DNA of 64,000 bases from Thermithiobacillus tepidarius DSM 3134 (GCF_000423825.1 NZ_AUIS01000003.1:124001-188000); one strand, 5' to 3'. Positions 8,477-19,373 are shown, counted from the stretch's first letter. Notes: generated by a model not told the origin, from the sequence alone. Program-made: numbers and translations.

Positions 8477-8797
8477 CATAAGGAGAAAATATCAGACCAT
8501 CGACCGAGCGCCTGCTCGTTTCGCGCGGCCTGCAAAAACGCGATAAATTCAAGAGGCAACAGGCTGGCAGTACGGCGCGGCCCCATGGCAGGAGCATTCT
8601 ACCGATCCCGCGCCGCCGCCCATTGAGGCAATGGTCCTAGGACTTACGTTGCAAGACGGCAAGAACCCGCTTGCGGTGCTTGCTGGATGGCGCTGCAGCT
8701 TGCCGACATAGGGGACAGACAGCGGAAAGAAGCTTTGCAGGCGGAAAGCGAACTCAGCGAAGACAGGTGAATGGGGGTGAGGACGGAGTGAGCATGC

Positions 8798-8825
8798 AAA
8801 AAGGGCCGCATTGACATGCGGCCCT
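8798..8825 (-). terminator. Rho-independent terminator after tRNA-Met
   Basis: On the minus strand a GGGCCGCAT/ATGCGGCCC stem with a 4-base loop (8803-8824) is followed by five T residues (8798-8802). It lies a few bases beyond the tRNA 3' end and would end the ychF/tRNA-Met transcript. Confidence 0.9.
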
Positions 8826-8831
8826 GGGAGA

Positions 8832-8908
8832 TGGTGGCGCTTCAGGGACTCGAACCCCGGACACGCGGATTATGATTCCGCTGCTCTAACCAACTGAGCT
8901 AAAGCGCC
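8832..8908 (-). tRNA. tRNA-Met (anticodon CAT)
   Basis: A 77-base cloverleaf with CCA encoded. The acceptor GGCGCTT pairs with AAGCGCC. The D arm contains AGCTCAGTTGGTTAGAGC. The anticodon stem GCGGA/TCCGC encloses the loop ATCATAA, giving CAT, and the T arm contains GGTTCGAGTCC. CAT could also belong to tRNA-Ile2, whose C34 is changed to lysidine. The paired first acceptor base excludes an initiator tRNA. I favour elongator Met. It lies 45 bases after ychF. Confidence 0.9.
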
Positions 8909-8953
8909 TTTTGGATTAGCTGTATTTTCCGGTTTAAGCGCGCGCCTGTCAAC

Positions 8954-10045
8954 CTAGACGTTGAAGCGGAAATGCACCACGTCGCCGTCCTGCATGACGT
9001 ACTCCTTGCCCTCCAGGCGCGCCTTGCCGGTTTCGCGGGCGCCCTGCTCGCCGCGGTACTGGATGAAATCGGCATAGCTGATCACTTCGGCACGGATGAA
9101 GCCGCGCTCGAAGTCGCTGTGGATCACGCCAGCGGCCTGGGGCGCGGTGTCGCCCTTGTGGATGGTCCAGGCGCGCACTTCCTTGACCCCGGCGGTGAAG
9201 TAGGTCTGCAGCCCCAGCAGGTCGTAGCCGGCCCGGATCACCCGGTTCAGGCCCGGCTCCGAGAGCCCCATCTCCCGCAGGAACTCGACCTTGTCCGCCT
9301 CATCCAGCTCGGCGATCTCCGCTTCCAGCGCGGCGCAGACGGGCACCACGCTGGCCTTCTCCCGTGCCGCCCAGGCCTGCACGGCGTCCAGCAGCGGGTT
9401 GTCCTGGAAGCCGTCCTCGGCCACGTTGGCGATCACCATGGCCGGCTTGGCGGTGAGCAGGCACAGGGGCTTCAGGCGCGCGGCCTGGTCGGCGTCCATG
9501 TCCAGGCTGCGGGCGGTGTGTCCGGCATCCAGGTGCTTCAAAAGGCGCTCGAAGAAGTCGCGCTCGGCCTGGGCGTCCTTGTTGCCGCTCTTGGCGTTCT
9601 TCTGGGCGCGCTGCAGCGCCTTGTCCACGGTTTCCATGTCCGCCAGCACCAGCTCGGTGAGCACGATGTCCAGATCGCGCACCGGGTCCACGCTGCCGGC
9701 CACGTGCACGATGTCCGTGTCCTCGAAGCAGCGGGCCACGAAGGCGACGGCGTCGGTTTCGCGGATGTGGGCCAGGAACTTGTTGCCCAGCCCCTCACCC
9801 TTGGAAGCGCCCGCCACCAGGCCCGCGATGTCCACGAACTCCATGGTGGCCGGCACCACCCGCTCCGGCTTCGCGATCTCCGCCAAGGCATCCAGACGCG
9901 GATCCGGCACCGCCACGATGCCCACGTTGGGCTCGATGGTGCAGAAGGGGTAGTTTTCGGCGGCGATGCCCGCCTTGGTCAGTGCGTTGAAGAGCGTGGA
10001 CTTGCCGACGTTGGGCAGACCCACGATACCACATTTGAATCCCAT
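8954..10045 (-). CDS. ychF: Redox-regulated ribosome-binding ATPase YchF
   Basis: A 363-residue Obg-family protein. The G1 loop [15 protein letters not shown] is at residues 8-22, followed by [22 protein letters not shown], the G3 region [22 protein letters not shown], and the C-terminal TGS domain ([42 protein letters not shown] at the end). YchF binds ribosomes and hydrolyses ATP rather than GTP; it acts in stress and translation quality control. It follows pth by 14 bases, the usual gamma/betaproteobacterial order, so it probably shares the pth transcript. Length and both termini are typical. Confidence 0.97.
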   Translation of the reverse strand: MGFKCGIVGLPNVGKSTLFNALTKAGIAAENYPFCTIEPNVGIVAVPDPRLDALAEIAKPERVVPATMEFVDIAGLVAGASKGEGLGNKFLAHIRETDAVAFVARCFEDTDIVHVAGSVDPVRDLDIVLTELVLADMETVDKALQRAQKNAKSGNKDAQAERDFFERLLKHLDAGHTARSLDMDADQAARLKPLCLLTAKPAMVIANVAEDGFQDNPLLDAVQAWAAREKASVVPVCAALEAEIAELDEADKVEFLREMGLSEPGLNRVIRAGYDLLGLQTYFTAGVKEVRAWTIHKGDTAPQAAGVIHSDFERGFIRAEVISYADFIQYRGEQGARETGKARLEGKEYVMQDGDVVHFRFNV

Positions 10046-10059
10046 GCTATCTCCGCGGA

Positions 10060-10638
10060 TTATTTGGCACTGTGCAAGACCTGCATGGCGGCTTCCAGGC
10101 GGCCGTCCAGGATGTCGGGCAGCACGCCCAGGGCCCGGTCGATCGCCTCGCGGATCAACTCCTCCTCCGCCGGCGTCGGTCGGCCCAGCACGTAGGATAC
10201 CACCTGATCCCGATGGCCGGGATGGCCGATGCCGATGCGCAGGCGCAGATACTCGCGCGTGCCCAGATGGGCGTCGAGGTCGCGCAGGCCGTTGTGCCCG
10301 CCGTGACCGCCGCCGCGCTTGAGCCGGACCACGCCGGGGGCCAGGTCCAGGTCGTCATGGGCGACCAGGATGCGCTCCGGCGGAATGCGGTAGAAGCGCG
10401 CCATGCCGGCTGCCGGCAGGCCGCTCTTGTTCATGTAGAGCTGGGGCAGGCACAGGAAGACGTCCGCCTCCCGCACCCGCAGGCGGCCGCTCAGGCAATG
10501 GTGGGACTTGTCCGCGCGCAGGGCGACGCCGGCCTGCCGGCTCAACGCCTCCAGAAACCAGAACCCGGCGTTGTGCCGGGTTCTGTCGTACTCCGCGCCG
10601 GGATTGCCCAGACCGACCAGCAGCCAGGATGCGGACAT
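10060..10638 (-). CDS. pth: Peptidyl-tRNA hydrolase
   Basis: A 192-residue Pth that cleaves the ester bond of peptidyl-tRNAs dropped from ribosomes. The start [24 protein letters not shown] contains the conserved catalytic histidine in TRHNAGF. The tRNA-clamping [13 protein letters not shown] and [27 protein letters not shown] blocks are intact. It lies 15 bases after rplY and 14 before ychF, so all three are likely one transcript. The C terminus is of normal length. I see nothing unusual. Confidence 0.97.
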   Translation of the reverse strand: MSASWLLVGLGNPGAEYDRTRHNAGFWFLEALSRQAGVALRADKSHHCLSGRLRVREADVFLCLPQLYMNKSGLPAAGMARFYRIPPERILVAHDDLDLAPGVVRLKRGGGHGGHNGLRDLDAHLGTREYLRLRIGIGHPGHRDQVVSYVLGRPTPAEEELIREAIDRALGVLPDILDGRLEAAMQVLHSAK

Positions 10639-10653
10639 CGGTGCAAGCGCGGC

Positions 10654-11265
10654 TTAGGCGGCGCCTTCTTCGGTCGGTGCTTCCTCGGCGGCGCCGCGGG
10701 GAGCGGACACGTTCACCACCGCCTTGTCGTCGCCGTGGGCCAGGGCCGGCATGGTCACGCCGGCGGGCAGCTGCAGATCGGACAGGTGCAGGGTCTGGCC
10801 CTTGTCCAGCTTGGCCACGTCCACCTCGATGAACTCGGGCAGGCGGTCGGCCGGCGCGCTCACCTCGACCTCGACCAGGATGTGATGCAGTTGGCCGCCG
10901 CCCAGGCGCACGCCGACGCACTCGGCCTCGCCGACGAAGTGCAGGGGCACGTGGACCAGGATCTGCTGACCGGCCTTCACGCGCTGCAGGTCCACATGCA
11001 GGATGCGGGGCTTGTAGGGATGCATCTGCAGATCGCGGATCACGACGTCCTGCGCCGCGCCGTCCGTCTTCAGGCTGATGATGTGGGAGAAGGCGCGCTC
11101 ATCCTCGATCAGCTTGGCCACCTCGCGGTGCTCCAGGCTGATGGACTGGGCGGGCTCGCCGCCGCCGTAGACCACCGCCGGCAGGCGCTCTCCCCGGCGC
11201 ATGCGCCGGCTGGCCCGACGGCCGCTCTCTTCCCGCAGTTGGGCGCTCAAAGCGAATTCAGTCAT
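10654..11265 (-). CDS. rplY: 50S ribosomal protein L25, long (CTC/TL5) form
   Basis: A 203-residue L25 with the N-terminal 5S rRNA-binding beta-barrel (FALSAQLREESGRRASRRMR, LPAVVYGGGEPAQSISLEHRE) plus the C-terminal domain of the general-stress CTC/TL5 form (VHVPLHFVGEAECVGVRLGG, SDLQLPAGVTMPALAHGDDKAV) and an acidic tail. The ATG at 11265 is preceded by AGAGGAG at 8 bases, so the in-frame upstream extension is not used. It binds 5S rRNA in the large subunit. It lies downstream of prs, separated by a terminator-like hairpin at 11333-11362. Confidence 0.96.
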   Translation of the reverse strand: MTEFALSAQLREESGRRASRRMRRGERLPAVVYGGGEPAQSISLEHREVAKLIEDERAFSHIISLKTDGAAQDVVIRDLQMHPYKPRILHVDLQRVKAGQQILVHVPLHFVGEAECVGVRLGGGQLHHILVEVEVSAPADRLPEFIEVDVAKLDKGQTLHLSDLQLPAGVTMPALAHGDDKAVVNVSAPRGAAEEAPTEEGAA

Positions 11266-11332
11266 TGTGTTTACTCCTCTAGCGTCTATATGAGCGGGGC
11301 GAGGGTTGACGAAACCTTTCTCCCCATTGCCA

Positions 11333-11362
11333 AACAAAACCCTGCCGCCTGACCGGCGGCAG
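11333..11362 (-). terminator. Terminator or attenuator after prs
   Basis: On the minus strand the stem CTGCCGCC/GGCGGCAG (11342-11349 with 11355-11362, 5-base loop) is followed by GGTTTTGTTT. It begins 7 bases after the prs stop. The T-run is interrupted, so termination may be partial, allowing some read-through to rplY. Confidence 0.7.
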
Positions 11363-11368
11363 AGCGGG

Positions 11369-12316
11369 TTACTCCATGAACAGCGAGCTGACGGAATCCT
11401 CGTCGGAGATGCGGCGGATGGTCTCCGCCAGCAATTCCGCCACGCTCAGGGTGCGGATCTTGGACGACTGCTGTCCCCGTTCGTTCAGCGGAATGGTATC
11501 CGTGACCACCACCTCGTCCAGGGCCGAGCCCTCGATGCGCTCCACCGCAGTGCCGGACAGCACGGGGTGGGTGGCATAGGCGAACACCTTCTCGGCGCCG
11601 TGCTCCTTCAGTGCCGCGGCCGCCTCGCACAGGGTCTTGGCGGTGTCCACCATGTCGTCCATGAGCACGCAGGTGCGGCCGGCCACCTCGCCGATGATGT
11701 TCATGACCTGCGCCTCGTTCGGACGCGGTCGGCGCTTGTCGATGATGGCCAGATCCACTTCCAGGCGCTTGGCGATGGCGCGGGCCCGCACCACGCCGCC
11801 CACGTCGGGCGAGACGACGATCAGGTTCGGGTAGTTGCGCCGCCAGATGTCGCCGAGCAGGATGGGCGAGGCGTAGATGTTGTCCACCGGCACGTCGAAA
11901 AAGCCCTGGATCTGGTCGGCGTGGAGATCCATGGTCAGCACGCGGTCGGCGCCGGCGGTGGTGATCAGGTCGGCCACCAGCTTGGCGGTGATCGGCGTGC
12001 GGGCGCGCGACTTACGGTCCTGGCGCGCGTAGCCGTAGTAGGGCACGGCAGCGGTGATGCGGTTGGCCGAGGCGCGCTTGAGCGCGTCGATCATGGCCAG
12101 CAGCTCCATCAGATTGTCATTGGTGGGCGCACAGGTGGGCTGCACCACGAAGACATCCTTGCCGCGCACGTTTTCCAGGATTTCGACGAAGACCTCGCCG
12201 TCGCTGAAAACACCGACCTCCGCCCGGCCGAGCGGGATGTGGAGATAGCGGGCAATCGCCGCTGCCAAGGAAGGGTTCGCATTGCCCGTGAACACCATCA
12301 AGCTGCCGTAGGCCAT
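11369..12316 (-). CDS. prs: Ribose-phosphate pyrophosphokinase (PRPP synthetase)
   Basis: A 315-residue Prs that transfers pyrophosphate from ATP to ribose-5-phosphate, giving PRPP for nucleotide, histidine, tryptophan and NAD synthesis. Class I landmarks are [35 protein letters not shown], the ATP-binding region [11 protein letters not shown], the [17 protein letters not shown] metal site, [12 protein letters not shown], and the PRPP loop [17 protein letters not shown]. It sits between tRNA-Gln and rplY, the standard gamma-type order. Length is normal. Confidence 0.98.
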   Translation of the reverse strand: MAYGSLMVFTGNANPSLAAAIARYLHIPLGRAEVGVFSDGEVFVEILENVRGKDVFVVQPTCAPTNDNLMELLAMIDALKRASANRITAAVPYYGYARQDRKSRARTPITAKLVADLITTAGADRVLTMDLHADQIQGFFDVPVDNIYASPILLGDIWRRNYPNLIVVSPDVGGVVRARAIAKRLEVDLAIIDKRRPRPNEAQVMNIIGEVAGRTCVLMDDMVDTAKTLCEAAAALKEHGAEKVFAYATHPVLSGTAVERIEGSALDEVVVTDTIPLNERGQQSSKIRTLSVAELLAETIRRISDEDSVSSLFME

Positions 12317-12375
12317 GGTGTTGATTCTCCCTCAAAGCATGAACATCCTGGCATCAGCCGGGCCGGCCGCCGCGC

Positions 12376-12405
12376 AAAAATGAAGCAGGCCGTACCGCGC
12401 CTGCT
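12376..12405 (-). terminator. Terminator-like hairpin between tRNA-Gln and prs
   Basis: On the minus strand AGCAGGC/GCCTGCT (12399-12405 with 12384-12390, 8-base loop) is followed by TCATTTTTG. It sits about 50 bases past the tRNA-Gln 3' end and 60 before the prs start, so prs likely has its own promoter in between or is fed by read-through. Confidence 0.6.
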
Positions 12406-12455
12406 CTTTCGCAGTGCATTCTGTCCGACGCCGAACACCCGGGCTGACTTTCAAA

Positions 12456-12530
12456 TGGCTGGGGCGCTAGGATTCGAACCTAGGAATGCCGGAATCAAAA
12501 TCCGGTGCCTTACCGCTTGGCGACGCCCCA
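12456..12530 (-). tRNA. tRNA-Gln (anticodon TTG)
   Basis: A 75-base cloverleaf with CCA encoded. The acceptor TGGGGCG pairs with CGCCCCA. The anticodon stem CCGGA/TCCGG holds the loop TTTTGAT, giving TTG, and the T arm is TAGGTTCGAATCCTA. The weak U1-A72 pair and G73 discriminator are identity marks of tRNA-Gln. The position between ispE and prs is widely conserved. Confidence 0.97.
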
Positions 12531-12568
12531 ATGACCTCGGGAAATCCCTGCAAAACTGCAATAAATTA

Positions 12569-13423
12569 CTACAATCCGAGCTGTTCGTGTAGAGGATGGC
12601 GATTGACGCCCGGGGCCGCGAAGGCCGTCCAGGGCGCGGGGACGCGGGCAGCGACAGTCCGGGCCGCTTCCGCATCGCCGCAAGCGCCGAAGACGCAGGC
12701 ACCGCTGCCGGTGAGCCGCGCGTCCCGGGCGCCTTGCGCCGCCAGCCAGCTCAGGGCCTGCGCCACCGCGGGATAGCGCGCCTGCACCACGGGCTGCAAG
12801 GTGTTCTCCTGCGCCCCCTCCAAGAAGTCGCGTATTGTGAGCAGTGAATGGGACCGTGTCAATTCCGGCGCGGAAAAAACTTCCCGCGTGGACACGGCCA
12901 CGCCGGGATGCACCACCACGTACCAAGGCGTGGGCAGGTCGGGCAGCGGCTGCAATGCCTCGCCCACCCCCTCGGCCCATGCCGCCCGGCCGCGCACGAA
13001 AACAGGCACATCCGCTCCCAGGCGCAAGCCCAGCTCGGCCAGCTCGTCCATGCTCAGACCGAGATCCAGCAGCCGGTTGAGCACCAGCAGGGTGGTGGCG
13101 GCGTCGGAGCTGCCGCCGCCCAGGCCGCCGCCGAGCGGCAGGTGCTTGTCCAGGTGGATGCCCACCCCTTCGCGCTGGCCGGTTTCGTCCTGCAGCAGCT
13201 GCGCCGCCCGCACGCAGAGGTCATCCGCCGGCGCCACGCCGTCCAGGCCGCTCAGGCGCCGCGGCCCGCGCCCGGGCAAGGAAAGATAGGCGAGCCGGTC
13301 GCCATGCCCCAGGAACTGAAAGGCCGTCTGCAACAGATGATAGCCGTCGTCGCGCCGGCCGACGACGCGCAGCATGAGATTCAGCTTCGCCGGCGCCGGA
13401 TACCAAACCAACTCCTCAGCCAT
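12569..13423 (-). CDS. ispE: 4-diphosphocytidyl-2-C-methyl-D-erythritol kinase
   Basis: A 284-residue GHMP kinase that phosphorylates CDP-methylerythritol in the non-mevalonate isoprenoid pathway. The N-terminal PAPAKLNLMLRVVGRRDDGYH is the substrate-binding signature. The ATP loop LPLGGGLGGGSSDAATTL is intact, as is the C-terminal LTGSGACVFG glycine-rich motif. It begins 6 bases after the lolB stop, so it is translationally close to lolB, as in most gammaproteobacteria. Nothing is unusual in length or motifs. Confidence 0.97.
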   Translation of the reverse strand: MAEELVWYPAPAKLNLMLRVVGRRDDGYHLLQTAFQFLGHGDRLAYLSLPGRGPRRLSGLDGVAPADDLCVRAAQLLQDETGQREGVGIHLDKHLPLGGGLGGGSSDAATTLLVLNRLLDLGLSMDELAELGLRLGADVPVFVRGRAAWAEGVGEALQPLPDLPTPWYVVVHPGVAVSTREVFSAPELTRSHSLLTIRDFLEGAQENTLQPVVQARYPAVAQALSWLAAQGARDARLTGSGACVFGACGDAEAARTVAARVPAPWTAFAAPGVNRHPLHEQLGL

Positions 13424-13429
13424 GGGTCT

Positions 13430-14101
13430 TCAGCCGTTGGGCCGCGCCGCAGCGGTGGGCAGCGGGGCGGCAAAGCGCAGATCCCAGCGGCGCACCAGCA
13501 CCTTGACCGTCACCTGATTGGGCCCGCTGACCAGCAGGCGCGCCGGCATATAGACGCCTTCCACCGGGGTGTAGTCCTGGTACCGCACCTCCCAATCCCC
13601 CTGCCGCAAAGTCGCGGGCCGGCCCTCGGCGTCGTGGGTCACCGCGGCCGGCTGGCCCGGCTCGGGCTGCCCCCGCAGCCAGTAGGACAGTCCCTCCAGC
13701 GGCAAGGGGAGCGGCGAGCGCTGGGCCAGCAGCGCAGCCATGTCACTGCCACGCACCTCGTAGCCGTCGGCGAACTTCGCATAGGCGCCCTGGGCATCCT
13801 GGCTCAGCAGCAGCACGGTCCGGCCCAGCGGGTCGGTCATGCGCAGGACCTCGGCCCCGTTGTCGCGCTGCCACTGGAAGCCCACGCTGTTGCCGTCGTT
13901 GCCGACCTGCACTGCCGCCCGCCCTTCCGCGGACCAGGACTGCAGCTTCGCCAGCACGAGCTCGCGCTCAGCCGGCGGCAACGGCGGCAGCGGCCCTGGC
14001 GGTACCGTGGCGCAGCCCTGGACCAGCAGCGCGCACGCCCCGAGCGCGGCCAGCCGCAGCCTGACGCGATATGTAACAGATAAGCATTTCCGGATCTTCA
14101 C
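13430..14101 (-). CDS. lolB: Outer-membrane lipoprotein insertion protein LolB
   Basis: A 223-residue lipoprotein. The signal peptide ends in LLVQGC, an acceptable lipobox. The mature protein has the LolB pattern LQSWSAEGRAAVQ, GFQWQRDNGAEVLRMTDPLGRT, LPLPLEGLSYWLRGQPEPG and WEVRYQDYTPVEGVYMPARL. LolB receives lipoproteins from LolA and inserts them in the outer membrane. Its ATG overlaps the stop of the upstream TPR gene (ATGA), which implies translational coupling. LolB sequences diverge, so the call leans on this pattern together with the position before ispE. Confidence 0.92.
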   Translation of the reverse strand: MKIRKCLSVTYRVRLRLAALGACALLVQGCATVPPGPLPPLPPAERELVLAKLQSWSAEGRAAVQVGNDGNSVGFQWQRDNGAEVLRMTDPLGRTVLLLSQDAQGAYAKFADGYEVRGSDMAALLAQRSPLPLPLEGLSYWLRGQPEPGQPAAVTHDAEGRPATLRQGDWEVRYQDYTPVEGVYMPARLLVSGPNQVTVKVLVRRWDLRFAAPLPTAAARPNG

Positions 14102-15870
14102 TGCTTCAGACGCTCCTGCAGGGCGGCGTGGCCGGGATCGGCCTGGGCGGCGGCGCGCCAGACCATGCGGGCTTCATCCTTGCGGCCCAACGCCCAGAGC
14201 ACGTCGCCCAGGTGGGTGGCGATTTCGGGGTCGTTGGGACGCCGCTCCAGCGCTTTGCGCAGGTAGGCTTCGGCCTCGCGGCTCTTGCCCTGCCGGTGCA
14301 GGACCCAGCCCATGCTGTCCAGGATGAAGGGATCTTCGGGCGCCAACTCCAACGCCTTGCGCAGCAGCGACTCGGCCTCCGGCAGCCGCACGCCGCGCTC
14401 GGCCAGACTGTAGCCGATGAAGTTGTAGGCATGAGCGTTGCGCGGCTCCAGCTTGATCACCTCGCGCATGTCCCGCTCCATGGCGGCGTAGTCGCCCAGG
14501 CGCTCATGCACGGCGGCGCGCTGGTACAGGAGATCGCCCTGGCGCGGCTGACGGGCCAGCGCCCCGTTGATTATGGCCAGCGCCTGCCGGGGCTGCTTGT
14601 CCTCCAGCGCCAGCTCCGCCTGCATCAGGGGCACCTGGATCAGATCCGGAAACTGCTTCTCCAACGCGGCGAGCCGGGCGCGCGCCGCCGCGGCATTGCC
14701 GAGCTTGTGCTCCAGCTGCGCCATGCGAAGCTGCGCCTCGGGATAGAGGCTCCCCTTGTTGATGTCCGCATACCACTGCAGAGCCTGGGCGGCCTGCCCC
14801 CGCTCCTCATTCAGGCGGCCCAGGTAGTAGCGCGCGGTGACCTGCTCCGGCGCCAGCTCCAGGGCGCGCCGCAGCTGCACCTCGGCACTGTCCCAGCGCC
14901 CACGCTGCATGTCGATGAGCCCGAGCGCCAGCGCCACGTCGGGATTGTCCGGCTGATCCTGGCGCATGCGCTCATAGGCGGCGTAGGCCTCGTCCCAGCG
15001 CTCCTGGCGCAGGAGCAGGGCGGCCTGATACAGGCGCACGTCCTGGGCACCGGGGTGCTTGTCCAGATACTCCTGCAGGAAACGGCTGGCGTCCTGGTCA
15101 CCCTGGCCGCGGGCCAGGGCGACGGCAAGGGCAAGGGCGGCATCGTCCCAGTCCGGGCGCTTGGCCAGGGCGGTGCGGAACGCCTCGACGGCCGCCGCAT
15201 CCTGGCCCCGGCGCATCTGCAGGTGGCCCAGCGCATAGTAGGCGGCCGGCATCTCGGGATTACGCTTGACGAAATCCTGCAGCACCAGCTCGGCCTGCTG
15301 GAGCTGGCCATTGGCCGCCAGGATCTCGCTCAGCTGCAAGTATACGTCGGCGCGTTCGGGGTAGCGCTCCAGCAGACTCTGCAGCAGGCGCACCCCCTCC
15401 TCCCGCTGGCCCGTGCTGACCAGCAGGGCGGCAAGATACTGGGTGGGCTCAGGCTGGTCCGGCGCCAGCGCGGCCCAGCGCCGGGCCAGCGGGAGGGCAT
15501 CCTGCAGCCGGCCCACCTGGGTCAGGGCACGAGTGGCTCGCGCCAGCACCACCGCATCCGGTGTGACTTCCGCGGCCTGCTTCCAGGCTTCCGCCGCCAG
15601 GGGCAGATTGCCGCTTTGCAGAGCGAACTCGGCCAGCAGCAGATCGAACATGCCCTGGCCGGTCAGCAGGCTGGGCTTGCCCTCGGCCTGGGCGACGCGC
15701 GCCTCGGATGGCTGCTTGGCCGCTTCCTTGGCCTCCTTCGCCTCCTTCGCCTCCTTCGCCTCCTTGGCGTCCTGCTGCGCCGCCTGCGGCTTGCCGGCCA
15801 TGGCCGCGCACCCGCCCAAGGTCATGAGCAGCGGCAGCAGCACAGCCATCCGTAAGTATTTCTCTTTCAC
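14098..15870 (-). CDS. TPR-repeat lipoprotein
   Basis: About 590 residues. The GTG at 15870 is preceded by AGGA at 6 bases and starts VKEKYLRMAVLLPLLMTLGG then C, a lipoprotein signal. The mature N terminus carries an Ala/Lys/Glu-rich stretch with five consecutive KEA units, then roughly a dozen 34-residue TPR repeats to the C terminus (for example PEARLRMAQLEHKLGN and PEDPFILDSMGWVLHRQGKS). Such proteins are scaffolds, probably on the periplasmic face of a membrane. A tetratricopeptide gene upstream of lolB-ispE is common in gamma- and betaproteobacteria. The exact partner is unknown. It is divergent from hemA across 237 bases. Confidence 0.88.
   Translation of the reverse strand: MKEKYLRMAVLLPLLMTLGGCAAMAGKPQAAQQDAKEAKEAKEAKEAKEAAKQPSEARVAQAEGKPSLLTGQGMFDLLLAEFALQSGNLPLAAEAWKQAAEVTPDAVVLARATRALTQVGRLQDALPLARRWAALAPDQPEPTQYLAALLVSTGQREEGVRLLQSLLERYPERADVYLQLSEILAANGQLQQAELVLQDFVKRNPEMPAAYYALGHLQMRRGQDAAAVEAFRTALAKRPDWDDAALALAVALARGQGDQDASRFLQEYLDKHPGAQDVRLYQAALLLRQERWDEAYAAYERMRQDQPDNPDVALALGLIDMQRGRWDSAEVQLRRALELAPEQVTARYYLGRLNEERGQAAQALQWYADINKGSLYPEAQLRMAQLEHKLGNAAAARARLAALEKQFPDLIQVPLMQAELALEDKQPRQALAIINGALARQPRQGDLLYQRAAVHERLGDYAAMERDMREVIKLEPRNAHAYNFIGYSLAERGVRLPEAESLLRKALELAPEDPFILDSMGWVLHRQGKSREAEAYLRKALERRPNDPEIATHLGDVLWALGRKDEARMVWRAAAQADPGHAALQERLKQ
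15725..15769 (-). repeat. 9-bp tandem repeat in the TPR lipoprotein gene
   Basis: About five consecutive copies of GCGAAGGAG-type units (minus strand) encode a KEA repeat near the mature N terminus. The unit length keeps the frame, so copy-number change would alter linker length only. Confidence 0.8.
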
Positions 15871-16107
15871 AGGCTTTCCTTTGGACCCGATGACATTGCG
15901 GCAGTCGCCCGGCATGCCGCGGCCGAGGCAGCCGGCGGCTCATCCCCGTCCGGCCGATCGACTTGCATTGCGGGTGCGCTTTTCGGAAAATTGACGGGTT
16001 GCGCCCACCGATCATTTCGCCCCACGCAAAGAAACGCGCCGAATATGGCAGCACGTTGGGCAAGGGGCAAGGCGGCAGCCGAGCGTGCCCACCCATTACG
16101 GCAGGAC

Positions 16108-17366
<1,259 letters not shown>

Positions 17367-17370
<4 letters not shown>

Positions 17371-18461
17371 CATTGAACCCCCGCCTTCAGGAAAAGCTGG
17401 AACGTCTCGCCGAGCGCTTCGAAGAGGTCAACGGCCTGCTCGCCGACCCGCAGATCATCCAGGACCAGACCCGCTTCCAGCAACTGTCCCGGGAGCACGC
17501 CGAGCTGAGCCCCATGGTGGACGCGCTGACGCGTCACCGCAAGGCCAGCGAGGAACTGGAGCAGGCGCGCAGCATGGCCGCCTCCGAGAGCGATCCCGAG
17601 CTGCGCGAGCTGGCGGTCCAGGAAGCCGAGGACATCCAGCAGCGCCTGGACGCGCTCGCCCTGGAGCTGCAGAAGCTCATGCTGCCCAAGGATCCCAACG
17701 ACGAACGCAACATCTTCCTCGAGATCCGCGCCGGCACCGGCGGCGAGGAAGCCGCCCTCTTCGCCGGCGACCTGCTGCGCATGTACAGCCGCTACGCGGA
17801 GAATCGCGGCTGGCGCGCCGAGATAGTCTCCGCTTCCGAGTCGGACCTGGGCGGCTACAAGGAGGCCATCGTGGAGATCACCGGGCGCGGCGCCTACTCG
17901 CGCCTGAAATTCGAGTCCGGCGGTCACCGCGTGCAGCGGGTGCCGGAAACCGAGACTCAGGGCCGCATTCATACCTCCGCCTGCACGGTGGCCGTGCTGC
18001 CCGTGGCCGACGAAGTCACCGCCGTGGACATCAACCCCGCCGACCTGCGCGTCGACACCTACCGCGCCAGCGGCGCCGGCGGCCAGCACGTGAACAAGAC
18101 CGACTCGGCGGTGCGCATCACCCACCTGCCCACCGGCATCGTGGTGGCCTGCCAGGAGGATCGCTCCCAGCACAAGAACCGGGCGCGCGCCATGAGCCTG
18201 CTGGCGGCCAAGCTGCTGGAGATCGAGCAGGAAAAGCAGAGCAGCGCCCAGGCCAGCGCGCGCAAGCTGATGGTCGGCTCGGGCGACCGCTCCGAACGCA
18301 TCCGCACCTACAACTTCCCCCAAGGCCGCGTCACCGACCACCGCATCAATCTGACCCTCTACAAGCTGGACCAGGTCCTGGCCGGCAACCTGGACCCGCT
18401 CATCGAGCCGCTGATCAACGAGTATCAGGCGGATCAGTTGGCAGCGCTGGGCGGGGAGTGA
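17367..18461 (+). CDS. prfA: Peptide chain release factor 1
   Basis: A 364-residue RF1 that terminates translation at UAA and UAG. The peptidyl-hydrolase motif is in [18 protein letters not shown], and the codon-recognition region near the central domain is normal. The N-terminal coiled coil [20 protein letters not shown] is typical. It overlaps hemA by four bases and is followed 15 bases later by prmC, whose product methylates the GGQ glutamine, so hemA-prfA-prmC form one transcript as in E. coli. Confidence 0.98.
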
Positions 18462-18476
18462 CGTGGGCGGTGAAGG

Positions 18477-19373
18477 GTGAAAGGTGACAACGGCGACACG
18501 GCCGACCGCGCCTCACCGAGCGCGGGTCGCTCCGTCAAGCAGGCACTGCAAGCGGCGCAGGCGCAACTGGCGGCGGTTTCCGACACGCCGCGCCTGGATG
18601 CGGAGCTGCTTCTGGCCCACGCGCTCGAGCGGGACCGGGGTTTTCTCCGGCGCGAGCCCGAATACCGCCTGACTGACGAGGCCGCGGCGCGCTTCACGGC
18701 TCTGCTCGAACGCCGTCGGGCCGGCGAGCCGGTGGCCTACCTCATCGGACGCGGCGGCTTCTGGAGCCTCGAACTGGCGCTGAGCCCGGCGGTGCTCATC
18801 CCGCGTCCGGACACCGAGGCCCTGGTGGAGCAGGCGCTGGCAGCCCTGCCCCCGACATCGCCGGCGCGCGCGCTGGACCTTGGCACCGGCAGCGGCGCCG
18901 TCGCCTTGGCCATCGCCGCCGAGCGGCCGCAGGCGGAAGTCTGGGCGGTCGAACGCAGCCCAGCGGCCCTGGCGGTGGCGGAGGCCAATGGCCGCGCCCT
19001 GGGCCTAAGCGTGCACTGGCTGCTCGGCGACTGGTTCAGTCCCCTGCCCGCCGAGCTGCGCTTCGATCTCATCCTGAGCAACCCCCCCTACATCGCCGCC
19101 GCCGACCCGCACCTGGCGCAACTGCGCTTCGAGCCGCAGGCAGCCCTGGTCAGCGGCCCGGACGGCTTGGACGACATCCGCCACCTCATTCGACACGCCC
19201 CCCAGCGCCTGCACCCCGGCGGCCGGCTTCTGCTGGAGCACGGCTGGGAGCAGGGAGCCGCCGTGCGGGCTCTGCTCGCGCAGCGCGGCTTTGCCGAGGT
19301 GGAGACCTGGCGGGACCTGGGAGGGCGGGAGCGGGTGAGCGGCGGGGTTTGGCAGGGGGAGCGCCAAGGCTGA
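18477..19373 (+). CDS. prmC: Release factor glutamine N5-methyltransferase
   Basis: A 298-residue SAM-dependent methyltransferase that modifies the GGQ glutamine of RF1 and RF2. It has the N-terminal helical substrate-binding domain, RPDTEALVEQAL, the SAM loop ALDLGTGSGAVALAIA and the catalytic LSNPPYIAAADPHL (NPPY). The start used here is a GTG at 18477. The first 15 or so residues (GDNGDTADRASPSAGRS) are not conserved, so the true start could be internal. Its downstream side is a REP cluster before mutM. Confidence 0.95.
   Translation: MKGDNGDTADRASPSAGRSVKQALQAAQAQLAAVSDTPRLDAELLLAHALERDRGFLRREPEYRLTDEAAARFTALLERRRAGEPVAYLIGRGGFWSLELALSPAVLIPRPDTEALVEQALAALPPTSPARALDLGTGSGAVALAIAAERPQAEVWAVERSPAALAVAEANGRALGLSVHWLLGDWFSPLPAELRFDLILSNPPYIAAADPHLAQLRFEPQAALVSGPDGLDDIRHLIRHAPQRLHPGGRLLLEHGWEQGAAVRALLAQRGFAEVETWRDLGGRERVSGGVWQGERQG

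Larger units (their letters stand above)
8189..8831. other. Long non-coding region upstream of the exopolysaccharide block
   Basis: About 640 bases with no supportable gene; 8200-8350 is noticeably AT-richer than its surroundings. It contains the 12-bp inverted repeat pair at 8412/8465 and the terminator of the tRNA-Met transcript at 8798-8825. The leftward promoter of the export/wzc genes should lie here. I could not pick a convincing -35/-10 pair by eye. Confidence 0.6.

Noticed and set aside
14128-15855. 575-codon open frame opposite the TPR lipoprotein
   Set aside because: GC-driven shadow of the TPR gene with no recognisable domain.
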